Part shown: one piece after another, positions 53,046-64,000 of the stretch | How the letters are laid out: each line of letters opens with the position of its first letter | Numbering within the stretch: position 1 is the first letter of the stretch | Source of the DNA: Pascua guehoae | Taxonomy: Eukaryota > Basidiomycota > Tremellomycetes > Trichosporonales > Trichosporonaceae | DNA length: 64,000 nt | Reading direction: 5' to 3' | Assembly: GCA_001600415.1 (NCBI GenBank) | Contig: BCJX01000023.1 | Coordinates: 56,287-120,286 of the forward strand | Notes under the pieces: model-generated | Seen by the model: only the letters and a program-made list of their open reading frames with translations | Databases searched by the model: none | Told to the model about the DNA's origin: nothing | Made by a program: the position numbers and the translations under genes

Positions 53046-53622
53046 CGTGGAAACACGGGACCTTTGGGGGTATACGGATACGAGCTCGAGTGGCGCGCGG
53101 TCCGCGCCTGAGGAGAGTTGCCGGGTCGAGTGAGAACTGGGCAATGCACGAGTTGCACGGCTGCACGGGCAATATGATGATGTCTTGTGTTGTGCAACAG
53201 TATTGAACGGGAATGTCCATTTCAGAGGTTGAAACACATTACGTAACATATCATCCCTCCACCCACGTGTCGTTTTGGTGGCAAACTTGGTTTTCAGTGG
53301 CGACCGAGCGCGATTTGCGACCCGTTCAGTAGAGTGCAGTAGTCGCATGTCAGTAGTGGCCTTGGGGGGCTGTGACTGCAGACCGAATGGGTTGAACGAA
53401 GAAGGGCTCAACCCGCTGAAATGTATGGGAGGTCGTTGGGTCCAGAGAGCGCGCTCATAGTTTGATAGCCGTACGCGTCCGAGTGCACAGCACATGCTCT
53501 CGCATCAGTTGCTCTGATATGACGGTACAAACAGAAAATGCATGAATTGCAGCTACAAGGTACTAGCTTGCTTGGCCGACGTCAACCTGCCCTTACATCT
53601 TGCCCATGGTGCGGCTCTACAC
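53046..53622. other. Intergenic, GLE1 promoter side
   Basis: 577 bp between two minus-strand genes. I see no gene or repeat. Confidence 0.45.
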
Positions 53623-55146
53623 CTACTGCCAGAGGTCGGTTTCGAGTGCGTATTGGTACGAGTTCATCGAAGCACGGTACTCGTTGCGCGAGAGGATCGA
53701 CAACTTCTTTACGACCCACTCGTCGACGTCGAGCAAAGGAGGTCCATGACAAGTGGTCAGTTCGACGCGGAGCTCGTCGGCAATGAGGCCCCGAAGCTCT
53801 GTGGCGGTCATCTGGTCGGGAATCCCAACCTTGTCGCGCGGGTAGAAGCGTTCGGCGGGAACTTGGAGGACGTCGACGAGAGTGTATGACTTGGTGAGAT
53901 CCCAGGGAATTTGCTTGATCCAGTCTATGCGCCTGAACAAGTCAAAGTGCTTGTTGGTGCGAAAGGCGTCAAGGTCGTACTTGGTGCGCTTGGACGTGTC
54001 GCGGCGGTGTGCCTCGCGGCCGTCGGCGTCGACGAGTGTGAAGATCAGGACGATGTGGCGGGAATTAACAGGCAGGTTGGGCCGCCCGCGGAAGAGGGAA
54101 CGAGGACCGTTGAGCGAGTAGCACAGGTTGAAGACTACTTTCTCAACGCTGGTGAAGTCTCGAAGAAGCAGTGCGCCACACTGGAGAGGCATGGCCAAGT
54201 CCTCTTCGAAGACGACAGTGTTACACTTGACCAGAGCCGTGTAGGCGATTGTGCCTTCGTGAAACAGAATGCGGAACGTGTGCACCTTGTCGAACATGCC
54301 ACGCAGGCTGGCATAGTCCTTGGAAATGAAACCGCCTGCGATATCGATAACGCGTGCCTCGCAAAGGGACGGCGGGAGTTGGACGGCCTGGCCAGAAGTC
54401 GCGTTGTCCACCTCGTACGTCCACCTGTTGTCGGGGAGGTCTCGGATCTCCTCACCAACACCGCCAGGGAGCACCGAAGTACGGGTAATGCGGATCTCGC
54501 CGCCCTTTGCAGCGCGCTCGATGGGTTGAATGCGCAGATGCGGCGGCGAAGCGCCGTCCGCCCGGTTCAGCGCATCGCGCGACAAGGAGCGGAGCAGTAA
54601 GGGGCACGTATAGTCACAGATGGCGTGAAGGATGTGGGGAATGCGACTGACGGTAACGGCGGCGCCGCCGGGCTCCCCGGTAGTCGGATCGACAGACTCG
54701 GTGTGCGCAAGCTCGAGCGCCAAAGGCGACGATGACCACGTTGGCGTGGTCAGGAACGTGTCGGGAAGAGCGCCCATCAAGGCAGCGGCTGCCGCAGCAC
54801 ACACGCCCGTCGGCGACAGCGTGGTGCTGCGCGACACGACATTGAGGCTGGCGAGGGTCCCGGAATCGTTGGCCCGGACTGAAACTTCTGTCGCATTGCC
54901 CATGGACGCACGGGCCCCAGGCACGAGGATCGTGGCCACCGTGGCCGACAGGGAGACTTGAGTAACTGTCGTAGCCGTAGCCGCGGGTGTCGCCGTGACT
55001 CGCTGACGTTCCTGGTCGGGGCCGCCAGAGTCATGCCCATCGTGGTTGACACCATCGACATCGGTGTAATCAGCGGTGGAGGGGGTGGTCGAGACCAGTG
55101 TTGTGGGTGAGGTGAAGGCAGATTCCGTGTCGCTGAATGGACTCAT
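53623..55146 (-). CDS. F-box-like family protein, 507 aa (hypothetical)
   Basis: Single-exon gene, 507 residues, starting at the first ATG (MSPFSDTESAFTSPTTLV). Residues 1-150 are Ser/Thr/Val-rich and variable. From about 165, IPHILHAICDYTCPLLLRSL followed by SRDALNRAD looks like an F-box-type helical motif. The rest alternates short predicted strands and helices (FRILFHEGTIAYTALVKCNT, then VEKVVFNLCYSL, HIVLIFTLVDADG). It ends WVVKKLSILSRNEYRASMNSY then QYALETDLWQ. I believe trichosporonalean yeasts carry many such intronless genes, but that is recollection rather than something shown here. A possible relative is at 24883-25515. A role in SCF-type ubiquitin ligase targeting is only suggested by the motif. 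Confidence 0.7.
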   Translation of the reverse strand: MSPFSDTESAFTSPTTLVSTTPSTADYTDVDGVNHDGHDSGGPDQERQRVTATPAATATTVTQVSLSATVATILVPGARASMGNATEVSVRANDSGTLASLNVVSRSTTLSPTGVCAAAAAALMGALPDTFLTTPTWSSSPLALELAHTESVDPTTGEPGGAAVTVSRIPHILHAICDYTCPLLLRSLSRDALNRADGASPPHLRIQPIERAAKGGEIRITRTSVLPGGVGEEIRDLPDNRWTYEVDNATSGQAVQLPPSLCEARVIDIAGGFISKDYASLRGMFDKVHTFRILFHEGTIAYTALVKCNTVVFEEDLAMPLQCGALLLRDFTSVEKVVFNLCYSLNGPRSLFRGRPNLPVNSRHIVLIFTLVDADGREAHRRDTSKRTKYDLDAFRTNKHFDLFRRIDWIKQIPWDLTKSYTLVDVLQVPAERFYPRDKVGIPDQMTATELRGLIADELRVELTTCHGPPLLDVDEWVVKKLSILSRNEYRASMNSYQYALETDLWQ

Positions 55147-57631
55147 GATGGTGTGGCTGTTTCGTCGAGCGAGATGAGGTCCTTTGCCGAACAGAAGTTG
55201 CGTACGGTACGTGTGGGTTGCAGAATGCGTAGTGGAATGGGAGCCCAAGTGGTGAGGTGATGGGGGAGATGAAAAGACGAGACGAGAGCGAGGTGATGAG
55301 TCGAAGAGGAATGGGGTAGCTTTATAATGGAAGTAGCAGGTTGGAGCAACCAAAGTGAGGGTTCTTTTGTGAACCGGGGGTTGAACAATGTGAAGTATCC
55401 TGTTGTTCTCTCAACTCAACTCAACTACTGTACAGAGTAGTGTCCCTTCATCAGTGAGTGCTTGTGTGCAGTGCAGGGCAATGCAGGGGCCTCTGGGTGT
55501 TGGGTGTGTGGTGCGTGCATTGGTTTCTGTGGTGCCCCACAAGACGTGTGCCTGTGCTCCGAGATCTGCCCCCGCAACCCTTCCCTGTGCCCAAAGCGCA
55601 CGCGCAGCTGCCAAGGATTGTCACAACAAGGAATCAGAGGGAGAGAGGAGAGGGAGAGGGAGAGCTTGTCATTGGTTTGACAACTGGCACCGTGCCCAAA
55701 AACGATCTGCGCTGCTATCACACGGCTCGCGTCTCCGAGACTGCCGATCCGTGCTTAAAGGTCCCGACGCCCCACTCCCCCCCCCCCCCCATCCAATGGT
55801 ATACTATTGCCTCTCCAGCCCCATCACTGCCGGAAAGCCACCCACGTCTAAGAGAGATGTCAGTGGCCATGCCTCGAGGCTCAGACAAAGATCAGGGAAG
55901 GGCTAATGAGACAATAGGCGAGAGTGAGTAGATCAGAGGAGTGGACGATGGATGAACTGGCCAGCGCGTGGTACGAGCTGCTACCCATGAGTCCAGCCAT
56001 GAGTTCAAGTGTGTCCAATTTGACCTGTGGACTGCCCCGTCCTTCGTGGCGCCGCACTCGACAGCACCGCCTGCCACACGCTGCAGGCTGCAGGTGTGTG
56101 GCATGCGTGGTGTAGACAATTGTGTTTGCATGGATCAGTTGGCCCACGATCAAGACATCATTTTCTTCACGTTTCATAGTCATCAGTACATAACTGAGAG
56201 TGTGTGAATTGGAATCGGTGTAAGCCCAAGTCTGGACGTCTGTCAAGACCAACCGTCATGATCAGAAAAGGCGGCGAGTCAAGGACGTGCGGGGTCTGTG
56301 AGGGTGGCCATGCGACGGTTGGGGAATGTTCCTCACTTACCCACACCCCGTCTAACCTGCACACCACATGCATGCACCACAGATCTTGCGCTTACATGAG
56401 ATTTGGCCGTGTTCAGTCGCGTTCGACATGGGTTCGACACCGTCCCGTTGCTGGTAATACGCTCCGAATTGCCTTCGCGATGCTTGCATTGTTTCAACTG
56501 TAGATGAAGCTATCCCGCCAATGCTCGTATGGCCGTCGTTTACTTTGTCGCCATTATCTACGCTTAGCGCTCAACGTCGCAAGTCCGTCGCTTGTCATGT
56601 GGTCGCTGTCGGCTCCTATACGGCTATCGATAAGATATGAGCAAAGTGGAAATCGCAAGTGAGCACGCCATCAAAACTGGTCACTTATCACGCCTCTTCT
56701 CCCTGGCGCTTAGCACCAGTTGCACCATTCATCCATCCAATCCCACCCATCTGCCCCTTTCCGAGTCAGTCACCATCCTCATATCTAATCTATCCATCGC
56801 CGACGCCCCCCTCTTCGACCTCCTCATCTACTTGTTGCAATCCAAACTGTGCCAACTCTTAAGTACCACTCCCATTCTCGACGTGGCCCAAAACGACGCC
56901 CCACACCTGTTCAGCCTATCAGGAGTCTTTTTCGAAACGTGCGTGAGACGTGGGAAATGGGGTCCCTCTACCTACGTCATCAAACATGTCTCGGCATTCC
57001 AGAGTCGTGTCAACCACCGTCACACTTGGTCGCATCCCCCACCCCCGCGCCTTGTGTCAGTCTCATGACCCCCAACTGGGCCCTTGCCGAGCTTGCCTTG
57101 TTCTTCTCTGGCGACTCCCATTCGTATCATCAAGATTAAACCCCAACTCGTACAAGCGCGCGCGTTACAATCAAGCGCCGCGCTTGTACTGTAGGTAGCG
57201 GGCCCGAGGTCGGTGTAGGTTCGGATGCAAAGCAGCACCGAAGGATGCCGTATATCGCAGTCGCCGGCTCCCAAACGAGGGTCTTCCCGGACCGGACCTA
57301 CGGTAGTGCAGCCAAGGCGCCCGCCAGGCGCCAGGGCGGGGGCGCATAGCACTACCGAGTGAGGTTGACACATGACATGATTGGAATCATCATTGTGATG
57401 ACAAGCACGTTGACAACCATCAGAGGGCTTTTTGCTTACACAGCCGAGGCAGATGGCCCAGAGACCAGAGACCATCCATCTATAGATTGTTCCTGAGATA
57501 CATTCGCGCAGCAGCGGGATAACCATAACAACTCCATGGACACGTTGCAACCAGCTTCCAGCTTGCCCCATCCACCTTGACTCTTAAGCTCCACTGCAAC
57601 TCCCATCACTGTCTCTTCCCATTCAACCACC
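55147..57631. promoter_or_regulatory. Divergent intergenic region, F-box-like gene / EGT1
   Basis: 2.5 kb, with a 14-nt C run at 55777-55790. Open frames (for example 56637-57068) show no domain and no consistent splice sites. I see no RNA gene. Confidence 0.4.
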
Positions 57632-60600
57632 ATGTCACACTACATCTACACACTCCCCGCCGTCGGGACCACTGGCGGCGACCCCGAGCCGCTGCGGGAC
57701 CAGATCGAGGCCGGCCTCATCGGTACCGACACGCCCATTGTTCCCGGGCCCACCGACGAGGACAAGCGTTGGGCGTACCGTCGTACGGTGCCCACGCTGG
57801 TGCTCTACGACGAAGAGGGCCTGCGGTGAGTCACCTGGGTTGTCATCACCACCGACCTCCACCGCAAATTCCTCCTACTCTGTGCTCGGTATGCTGACAC
57901 GACAGGCTGTACGACCGCATCACCGAGGGTTCTCCCGAGTACTACCTGTTCGCCGATGAGCTCAACCTGTTCAAGACGCACGGCCCTGCGATCGCACGTG
58001 CAATGGGCTTTCCGGGCTCTGGCAACCGGACGCCTGAGCGGAATGCCTCCTACGAGTACCCTCCGGAACGCAACTGGAAGCCTGCGCGGTGGGGGGACAC
58101 CGAGGTGGGGCGTTGGAACCAGGGCGTCAACGGCGAGAACGGCCTGGCGTCTGGCTGGAAGCGGGGGTGGGACGTTGTCGAGCTGGGTGCAGGTGCACTC
58201 CGCAAGACGGCGCATTTCCTCACTGCTCTCTCCGAGAGCCTGCCCCCGCCGCCAGAGGACGCCGACACGGCGCCCCCGCCCATTACGTACCATGCGCTCG
58301 ACCTGAGCCGCCCCGAGCTCGACCGCGTGCTCGGGCAGATGGGCGAGGCGTACGGCGACGCCCTGGCTGGGCGTGTCGCCTGCGTCGGCCTCCATGGCGA
58401 CTATACTGCGGGCCTGCAGCTTGTCCGTGATGGTCGCCTTGGGACCATTGCCTCCGAGGCCGCCAGCATGATGACGAGCACCACGCCCACGACGCCGCAG
58501 ACGGCGGCCACCGGTTCCATTTCCGGCTCGAGCCCCCCGGCGTCACCCCTCTCCGCATGTATTGTCACACCGGCAATGGAGGGTGTGCCCCTCCCGGTTG
58601 GAGACGCCGACGTTGATCTCCAGCCTCTCACATCGTCGTCAACGGGGGCCATGATCGACGACGACGGGCACACCTCCACCTCGACAAACTGCGCCGATCG
58701 TGATCGTGCCACAATGTCCACAGCGGCTGCGTACACGATGCAGTCGGAGCCGACCATCAAGGCTGCCGCCAATGGCGAGGCGGCTCAAGACCAAGACCAA
58801 GCCCAGCAGCGCCCGCTCCACTTTATCTTTCTCGGATCGTCGCTCGGCAACTTTGACCGTGAAGCCGCAGCGCCCTTTCTCGCTTCCATCCCCCTCCGCC
58901 CAGGCGACACGCTTCTCCTCGGCCTCGACGGCCGCCCCGTGCCGGGCCCCGAGGGCAAGCGCAAGGTGGAGCGCGCCTACAACGATGCGCAGGGCAACTC
59001 GCGTGCCTTTGAAGAGCACGGCTGGGAAATCGTCCGCGAGGAGCTCGGCCTCAAGCGCGACTTTGCAGACGTCGAGTTTGTCGGCCGCTACAACGAAGTC
59101 CTTGGTGAGTGGTGGTGGCTGGAAGTGGTGGTCATGACGTCGGGGGCGTCGTGGGGCTTTGCGTGTGGCGTTGTGGGGATGCGACGACAACCTCGCCATC
59201 GTCGTATCGTATCGAGCGAGCGGCAACTGACACACTCACAGGCCGTCATGAGTCGTACTACCGCGTCAAGGAGGACCAGACACTCCACCTTCCCAACCAC
59301 AACCAGGACGTAAAGCTAAACAAGGGCGAGCTTCTCAACGTCGAATGGAGCCACAAGGTGAGCTCGAAAACTGTTGCGAGCCCCCGCCTGACCCCCCAAG
59401 TTCTCGCTGGACGAGGCACTTGACCTGTTCAAAGAGGCCGGTCTAAGCGTCGTCGACTCGTGGAAAGCACCCGACTCCGAGTACCGTCTTTGGCTTCTGG
59501 AGCGGCCCTCGATGACGACTGTGGCGAGCCCCACCGCCGCCATGATCAAGAGCCCTGCCGCCGCTTGGCCCAAGTCGCTCCCCACCTGGGACGACTGGAA
59601 GGACATGTGGAAGGTGTGGGACCAGTGAGTCGACTGTCGCGTACCCCCTGCTCACCACACCAGCATCACTTGCGACATGATCCCCCAGGCGCTGCTGCAC
59701 CAAAAGCCAATCGACCTGCGGCACATCTGCCGTGCGTACCCACTAAACCATATTGAGGCAATAACTGACCTGCCTCGCAGTGTTCTACTTGGGACACATC
59801 CCGACCTTTTTGGACATTTACATCTCGCGCCTGACGGACGGGCAGCCGACGCCGCCTGCAAACTTCCACAAGATCTTCGAACGCGGCATTGACCCCGATG
59901 TCGACGACCCGACACAGATCCACCCCCACTCCGAGGTGCCCGACTGTGAGGCCGACTGGCCCGCCGTGTCCGAGATCCTCGCGTATCGGGACGCGGTACG
60001 TGACCGGCTGCGCCAGCTGTACGACGCGTTTGAGGCTGTCAGTATGCCGTCGCGCCACACTGTGCGCGCGCTCTTCATGGCGTTTGAGCACGAGGCAATG
60101 CACGCCGAGACGCTGCTCTACATGCTCCAGCAGGCGCCTGCGGCGCGCGTCCCGGGTCCGCGGCCGGATTGGGACAAGCTCGCGGCGGGGTGGGCGAAGA
60201 CGGCGGAGAAGAACCACATTGTAAATGTGCCGGCCACGACCGTGACGCTAGGGCACGACGATGTCGAGGCCGACGACGACACGGCCGACGACGTCACGAC
60301 GCACGAGTTTGGCTGGGACAATGAGAACCCCGCGCACCGCGTCGCCGTCGCTGCCTTTTCCGTCGACGCGCACCCCGTCACCAACGCCGAGTACCTCGCC
60401 TTCCTCACGTCCAAGTGTGGCCCCGCGGCGTCCATCCCCCCTGCCCAGGCGCCCGCGTCGTGGCGCAACGTCAATGGCGAATGGCACGTGCGCACGCTGT
60501 ACGGCCCCGTCCCGTTCGCCATTGCGGGCGCGTGGCCGCTCAAGGCGTCGCGCGACGAACTCGCCGCGTTCGCTGCCGCCAAACACGGCCGCCTCCCGAC

Positions 60601-60998
60601 CGAACCCGAGCTGCGCGCCCTCTGGACCCACCACCCCCAGACCGACGCAAACACAAACTTCAAGCACTGGCACCCCGTGCCCCCGACGCTCCGCGGCAAC
60701 GGCGGCGTGTGGGAGTGGACATCGACCGTGTTTGACGGCTATGACGGCTTTGAGGCGAGTGAAATGTACCCGGGCTACTCGTCCGACTTTTTCGACGGCA
60801 AGCACTATGTCGTGGTGAGTAGGCCCAACCTCGCGACATACTCTACCCCAGCAATTTAGAATTCAAGCTGACAAGAAACAGCTCGGAGGCTCATACGCCA
60901 CGGTCGACCAGATTGCGCACCGCAAGAGCTTCCGCAACTGGTACCAGACAAACTACCGCTACGCGTGGGTCGGCGCGCGTGTCGCCTACGACGCGTAG
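57632..60998 (+). CDS. EGT1: EGT1, bifunctional ergothioneine synthase (EgtD-EgtB fusion)
   Basis: Makes the antioxidant thiol ergothioneine: the N-terminal EgtD-type domain trimethylates histidine with SAM, and the C-terminal EgtB-type domain joins hercynine to cysteine as a sulfoxide with iron and O2. Seven exons (57632-57825, 57906-59104, 59242-59357, 59401-59624, 59664-59731, 59781-60814, 60882-60998) give 983 residues. The SAM-binding stretch DVVELGAGALRKT is at about 154-166, and FIFLGSSLGNFDRE at about 371-384. The EgtB half begins DMIPQALLHQKPIDLRHIC. Its iron site fits HIPTFLD (His606) and FEHEAMHAE (His704, His708). An FGE-sulfatase-type domain follows (FSVDAHPVTNAEYLAF, GNGGVWEWTSTVFDGYDGFE). 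About 120 low-complexity residues (246-366) are inserted into the methyltransferase domain. Nothing appears broken. Confidence 0.95.
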
Positions 60999-61268
60999 CG
61001 TAGGTCGCCAGTGTTGCAGATAACAACCGATCTCAAGGACTGTATATAAGCAGAACGTAGTGTAAGCGAGAAACAAGAAAACAAAACGTACAAGGCTTGT
61101 CTGTCGCCTATATGCGCTGTAGGAAACCGTACAGAAGGAGACGTTCAGAAGAAACAAAACGCAGCGAGCCATAGGCATTGCATGCATGTACATCGTGTCC
61201 GCGCGTGATGGTGCGACACCAGTCTACCTCGCCTCTCTCGTCTCTCTGTCAGAACCCCTCTGCGCTCC

Positions 61269-63975
61269 TCATCCGTCCATGGTCACGTCCTCGCCCTTTA
61301 CGGCCGCGAGCCGCTCCCTGTCTGTCAGCCACCCATACTTCCAGCCAGCAGCAGGAGAACACTGCCCACTGCCCACTGGCCACGGCTGACGCGCTGGCGC
61401 CAGGCCAGACTCACTTTTCAATCTCGCGACTCCTATCCGTCCACTTATTCGGATGGCTCACGCTCTCGCCACCCCCCACCCCCTCGCCCTTTTTCACCCC
61501 GTGCGTCACCTCAAACAACCGTGTGCACGCCACATGGTAGTGGCTATTCTTGACGCTGTCCATAATCTCGCGCATCTCGGGCGACCCCCGCTCGAGCTGG
61601 GGATAGTTGCCGAGCAAAAACGACGTCAGATTGTCCGTACTAAAGTGGCGGAACGGGCAGCCGTGGTTGTCCTGTGTTCCCGGTTGGTTGGACGTGAGAA
61701 TCTGCTGGCACGAGCGGGGCGGGTAGTTTGCCCGCCGGCCCTCTTGGCCGTACGAGTGCCGGATGTTGTACCGGTACTCTTTGTTAAACTTGTCGTCGGT
61801 CATGGTCGAGCCGTACATTCGCCGCCAGAAGACGAGGGCTTCGTCGAGCGGGAGACCGACACCCTGTGTGTTAGCGGAGAGTAGGCAAGTGGCAGGTGAG
61901 GGCATGGGTATGGCCACAAGGGGGAGTGGTGGGGGGAGTCGATAAGTGGAATGGATGAAACGTGCAGCCAAGATGGCTCGTTGAGTTTGGCGACAATGGG
62001 CGTCACTGATCGTGCGCACCCAGCCTGGCCGGACCGCGACACCCAAGCAGCTGGCACAAGAATGGGGCGTGTCCACCACCAAGACGACCTCTGCCCACCC
62101 CCTTCCCCGCAGCCTGCCACGGCCTCCTAACAACCAGACACGAGGACCACGACTATGTCCAAATCCGACCCCGACTCACCTTCAAAAACAGCCCCAACTG
62201 CAAGCGCCCAAAATGCTTCAAGTGGTGATCACGCTTGAGCCGCTCGTACAAGTTGAGCATGCATGGCGGGAAGTGCTTGCGTGCAATCTCGTCGACCATT
62301 TCGGCCGTCACTGCGGCCCCCGGTTCGGTGGGCGAGTAGTCGCTCCCGCCGAGGCCGGCGAGGAACGAGCTCGCGAGGTGGTCGAGCACGGGCGAGAGGC
62401 GCTCGTCTTCGTCCAGCCGCGGGAGGTGTTTAGCCGTGAGCTGCGTGTTAGTTGCTGGTGGTGGGCTGGGTGGAGTGGCAGAACGGTGGGTGGGTGCAAG
62501 ATTCTCAGATCACTGCGGAGCGGGGTCTTGGATTGTAGGGCGTGAAGTCACGCCGGCCACTCTCGTCGCCCGTCGGTGCTCATACCCCGTACACTCGGGC
62601 TGTCTTGCAGTGCCGTTCGCGACTCGCTACACCCCACTCGGTCATGCGTGGCTGCGTGCGCGAGCATCACCCAACGATGCAGGCATCTTCTTGTGCCGTC
62701 CTCCGTTTCCAACTCGGCTTCACCTACTAGGCTTCGCCTCGAGGCCCACATCTTCACTCTGGTCCACATCTTCACTCTGGTCACTACCCTCCCTTGACTC
62801 TTGGTCACACTTTCGTCATACTCCGCTCCATTCCGCTCTCATCCATATCACCCCTTAGCTCGTCGCTATCCCCCTTAGCACCCACCCATACCCTCCTTCA
62901 TTCCCCTCGACCGTACACGCCAAACTCACCTCGAGGGTGCGCTCCAGGCGCGATGAAAACGCCTGGAGGACCAAACTAATCTGCAGGCTCTGGGGCACAT
63001 ACGCCATACCCCTGAGGACGTACACCCTGCGCGTAGCGAGGAGGTCTGGGACAGCAGTCCACGAGACCTTGTAAAAGCTCTCTTTCAAAAACGCATCGTG
63101 CTTGAGCCACGGCATGACCTCGCGGAGTTTATCATTGAGCGTCTTGTCCTTTGCCCCCTCGCGGACATCGACGACCTCTTCGCGCTCAAACGGCCGCACC
63201 TCTGTCCAGTTGAGCTTGAGCGCGTCGAGGAACTCGGCGCGCTCCTGGCCATCGTCCGTCTCGAACCGGTGCCGGAACAGCGCCGTCTCGGCACGCACAA
63301 AGCGCGCCCGCAGCTCGGGGGACCGCGCAAATGCCAGCCGCAGGACCCAGTGCCCAATCTCGTCCCGCCGCCGCTCGTCTTCGAGGTTGGCTGTCCGTGC
63401 CGTGTTGGACGATAGCGGCAGGTGCTGCTTCAGGTAGGTTGCGAGCGCGGCCGAGAGCTGCGGGGGCGGCAGGGAGCGGTGGGACAGCGCCTCGAGGTGC
63501 GAGAGGACGCGCAGGCGCGCGAGCGCACACGTCTCAAACTCGTCGAGCGTAATGTCGAGCATGGGCGGGCGTTCGTAGCTGCCGTCAGCGATGGGGTCCG
63601 GGGTTCGTGGAGACAGGTAATGTTGGGAATGGACGTGCGCGTGAGAGGCAAGGTCCGCCGATTCCATAGACTAAACACGCCCAAATCAGAGTCTCTGCGC
63701 GCCCAAGGACATATAGAAGACACACGGGAGGACACCGAACTCATATGGGGACTTCCAACCAGATACACCGGCGATAAACCCCATCACATCGCACAGACAT
63801 GCCAACAAACACACGCCAGCAGCAAACAAACAAACACGCACAAATTCAACCGATGGGGATACCGCTCCGGTCCCGCAGCGCCGCCCTTGCCCGCCCCCGC
63901 ACGCTTGTGGAGCTTGACGTCGCCCGCCGTGTCGCCCCTTTCGGGGATGTTGTGTTTTGTGGTCGGCTTGAACAT
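61269..63975 (-). CDS. PRI2: DNA primase large subunit PRI2
   Basis: Large subunit of the primase-polymerase alpha complex, needed to start DNA strands. Five exons (63975-63842, 63578-62930, 62440-62180, 61863-61415, 61317-61269) give 513 residues. Exon 1 ends PERYPHRLN, and splicing to 63578 yields YPHRLNFYERPPMLDITLDE, the conserved N-terminal motif. This intron removes a false ATG at 63667. The four cysteines of the 4Fe-4S cluster are present: Cys321 (FPPCMLNLYERLK), Cys400 (RSCQQIL), Cys417 (HGCPFRHF) and Cys461 (VACTRLFEVTH). The C-terminal domain also shows WRRMYGSTMTDDKFNKEYRY and NIRHSYGQEG. The last exon is only 49 nt and ends VTMDG. It is convergent with EGT1, 270 bp away. Confidence 0.95.
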
Positions 63976-64000
63976 GGTACTTGGAGAGGGGGTGAGGGGG

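Noticed and set aside
56637..57068. 143-codon plus-strand frame in the EGT1 upstream region
   Set aside because: No introns, domain or conserved-looking segment; composition resembles flanking DNA.
63579..63667. ATG at 63667 as the PRI2 start
   Set aside because: Splicing from the exon at 63975-63842 to 63578 gives the conserved YPHRLNFYERPP motif; starting at 63667 would lose it.

Overview
The window looks like nuclear DNA of a basidiomycete yeast, most likely a tremellomycete close to Trichosporon, Cutaneotrichosporon, Vanrija or Cryptococcus. The evidence is GC-rich DNA, genes split by many introns (mostly 44-100 nt) with GTGAGT/GTRNGT donors and CTAAC/CTGAC branch points, and eukaryotic core genes in which intron splicing restores family-conserved residues at the joints. 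All exon boundaries were placed by eye from splice signals and frame continuity. The genus is an inference.

Layout. 1-6.3 kb: a 5' part of a PHO13-like HAD phosphatase (-), EAF6 (+), mitochondrial intermediate peptidase OCT1 (-) and an unrecognised 270-aa protein (+). 7.1-8.75 kb: a Ser/Thr/Pro-rich protein with a hydrophobic segment (+). 9.2-14.9 kb: a decayed kinase-like pseudogene, then about 4.5 kb with no convincing gene. 14.9-20.7 kb: a GPCR with a very long third intracellular loop and a four-span membrane protein (both +). 21.3-24 kb: an asteroid/XPG-type nuclease-like protein (-). 24-26.2 kb: a split tRNA-Thr-like locus and F-box-like debris. 26.2-26.9 kb: ribosomal protein eL20 (-). 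28.5-31.2 kb: a coiled-coil protein with a C-terminal membrane segment (+). 31.8-34.8 kb: a hotdog thioesterase (-). 36-39.2 kb: a 1030-aa disordered protein (-). 39.2-45.9 kb: a gene-poor block holding a tRNA-Lys(CTT) with an 18-nt intron. 45.9-50.3 kb: a small membrane protein (-) and a CoA-type Nudix hydrolase (+). 50.8-55.1 kb: mRNA-export factor GLE1 (-) and an F-box-like family protein (-). 57.6-64 kb: the ergothioneine enzyme EGT1 (+) and DNA primase large subunit PRI2 (-).

The genes do not form one pathway. They are housekeeping genes (translation, mRNA export, replication, mitochondrial import, chromatin acetylation) mixed with fungal membrane and signalling proteins, as is usual for a fungal chromosome arm. 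I did not find a clear new multi-gene system. The most unusual features are long poly-C tracts on the sense strand of several introns (up to 86 nt), a tRNA-Thr-like gene broken by about 150 bp that carries a perfect 22-nt palindrome, a kinase-like gene broken by stops and a frameshift, and two diverged copies of an unknown coding segment 34 kb apart.
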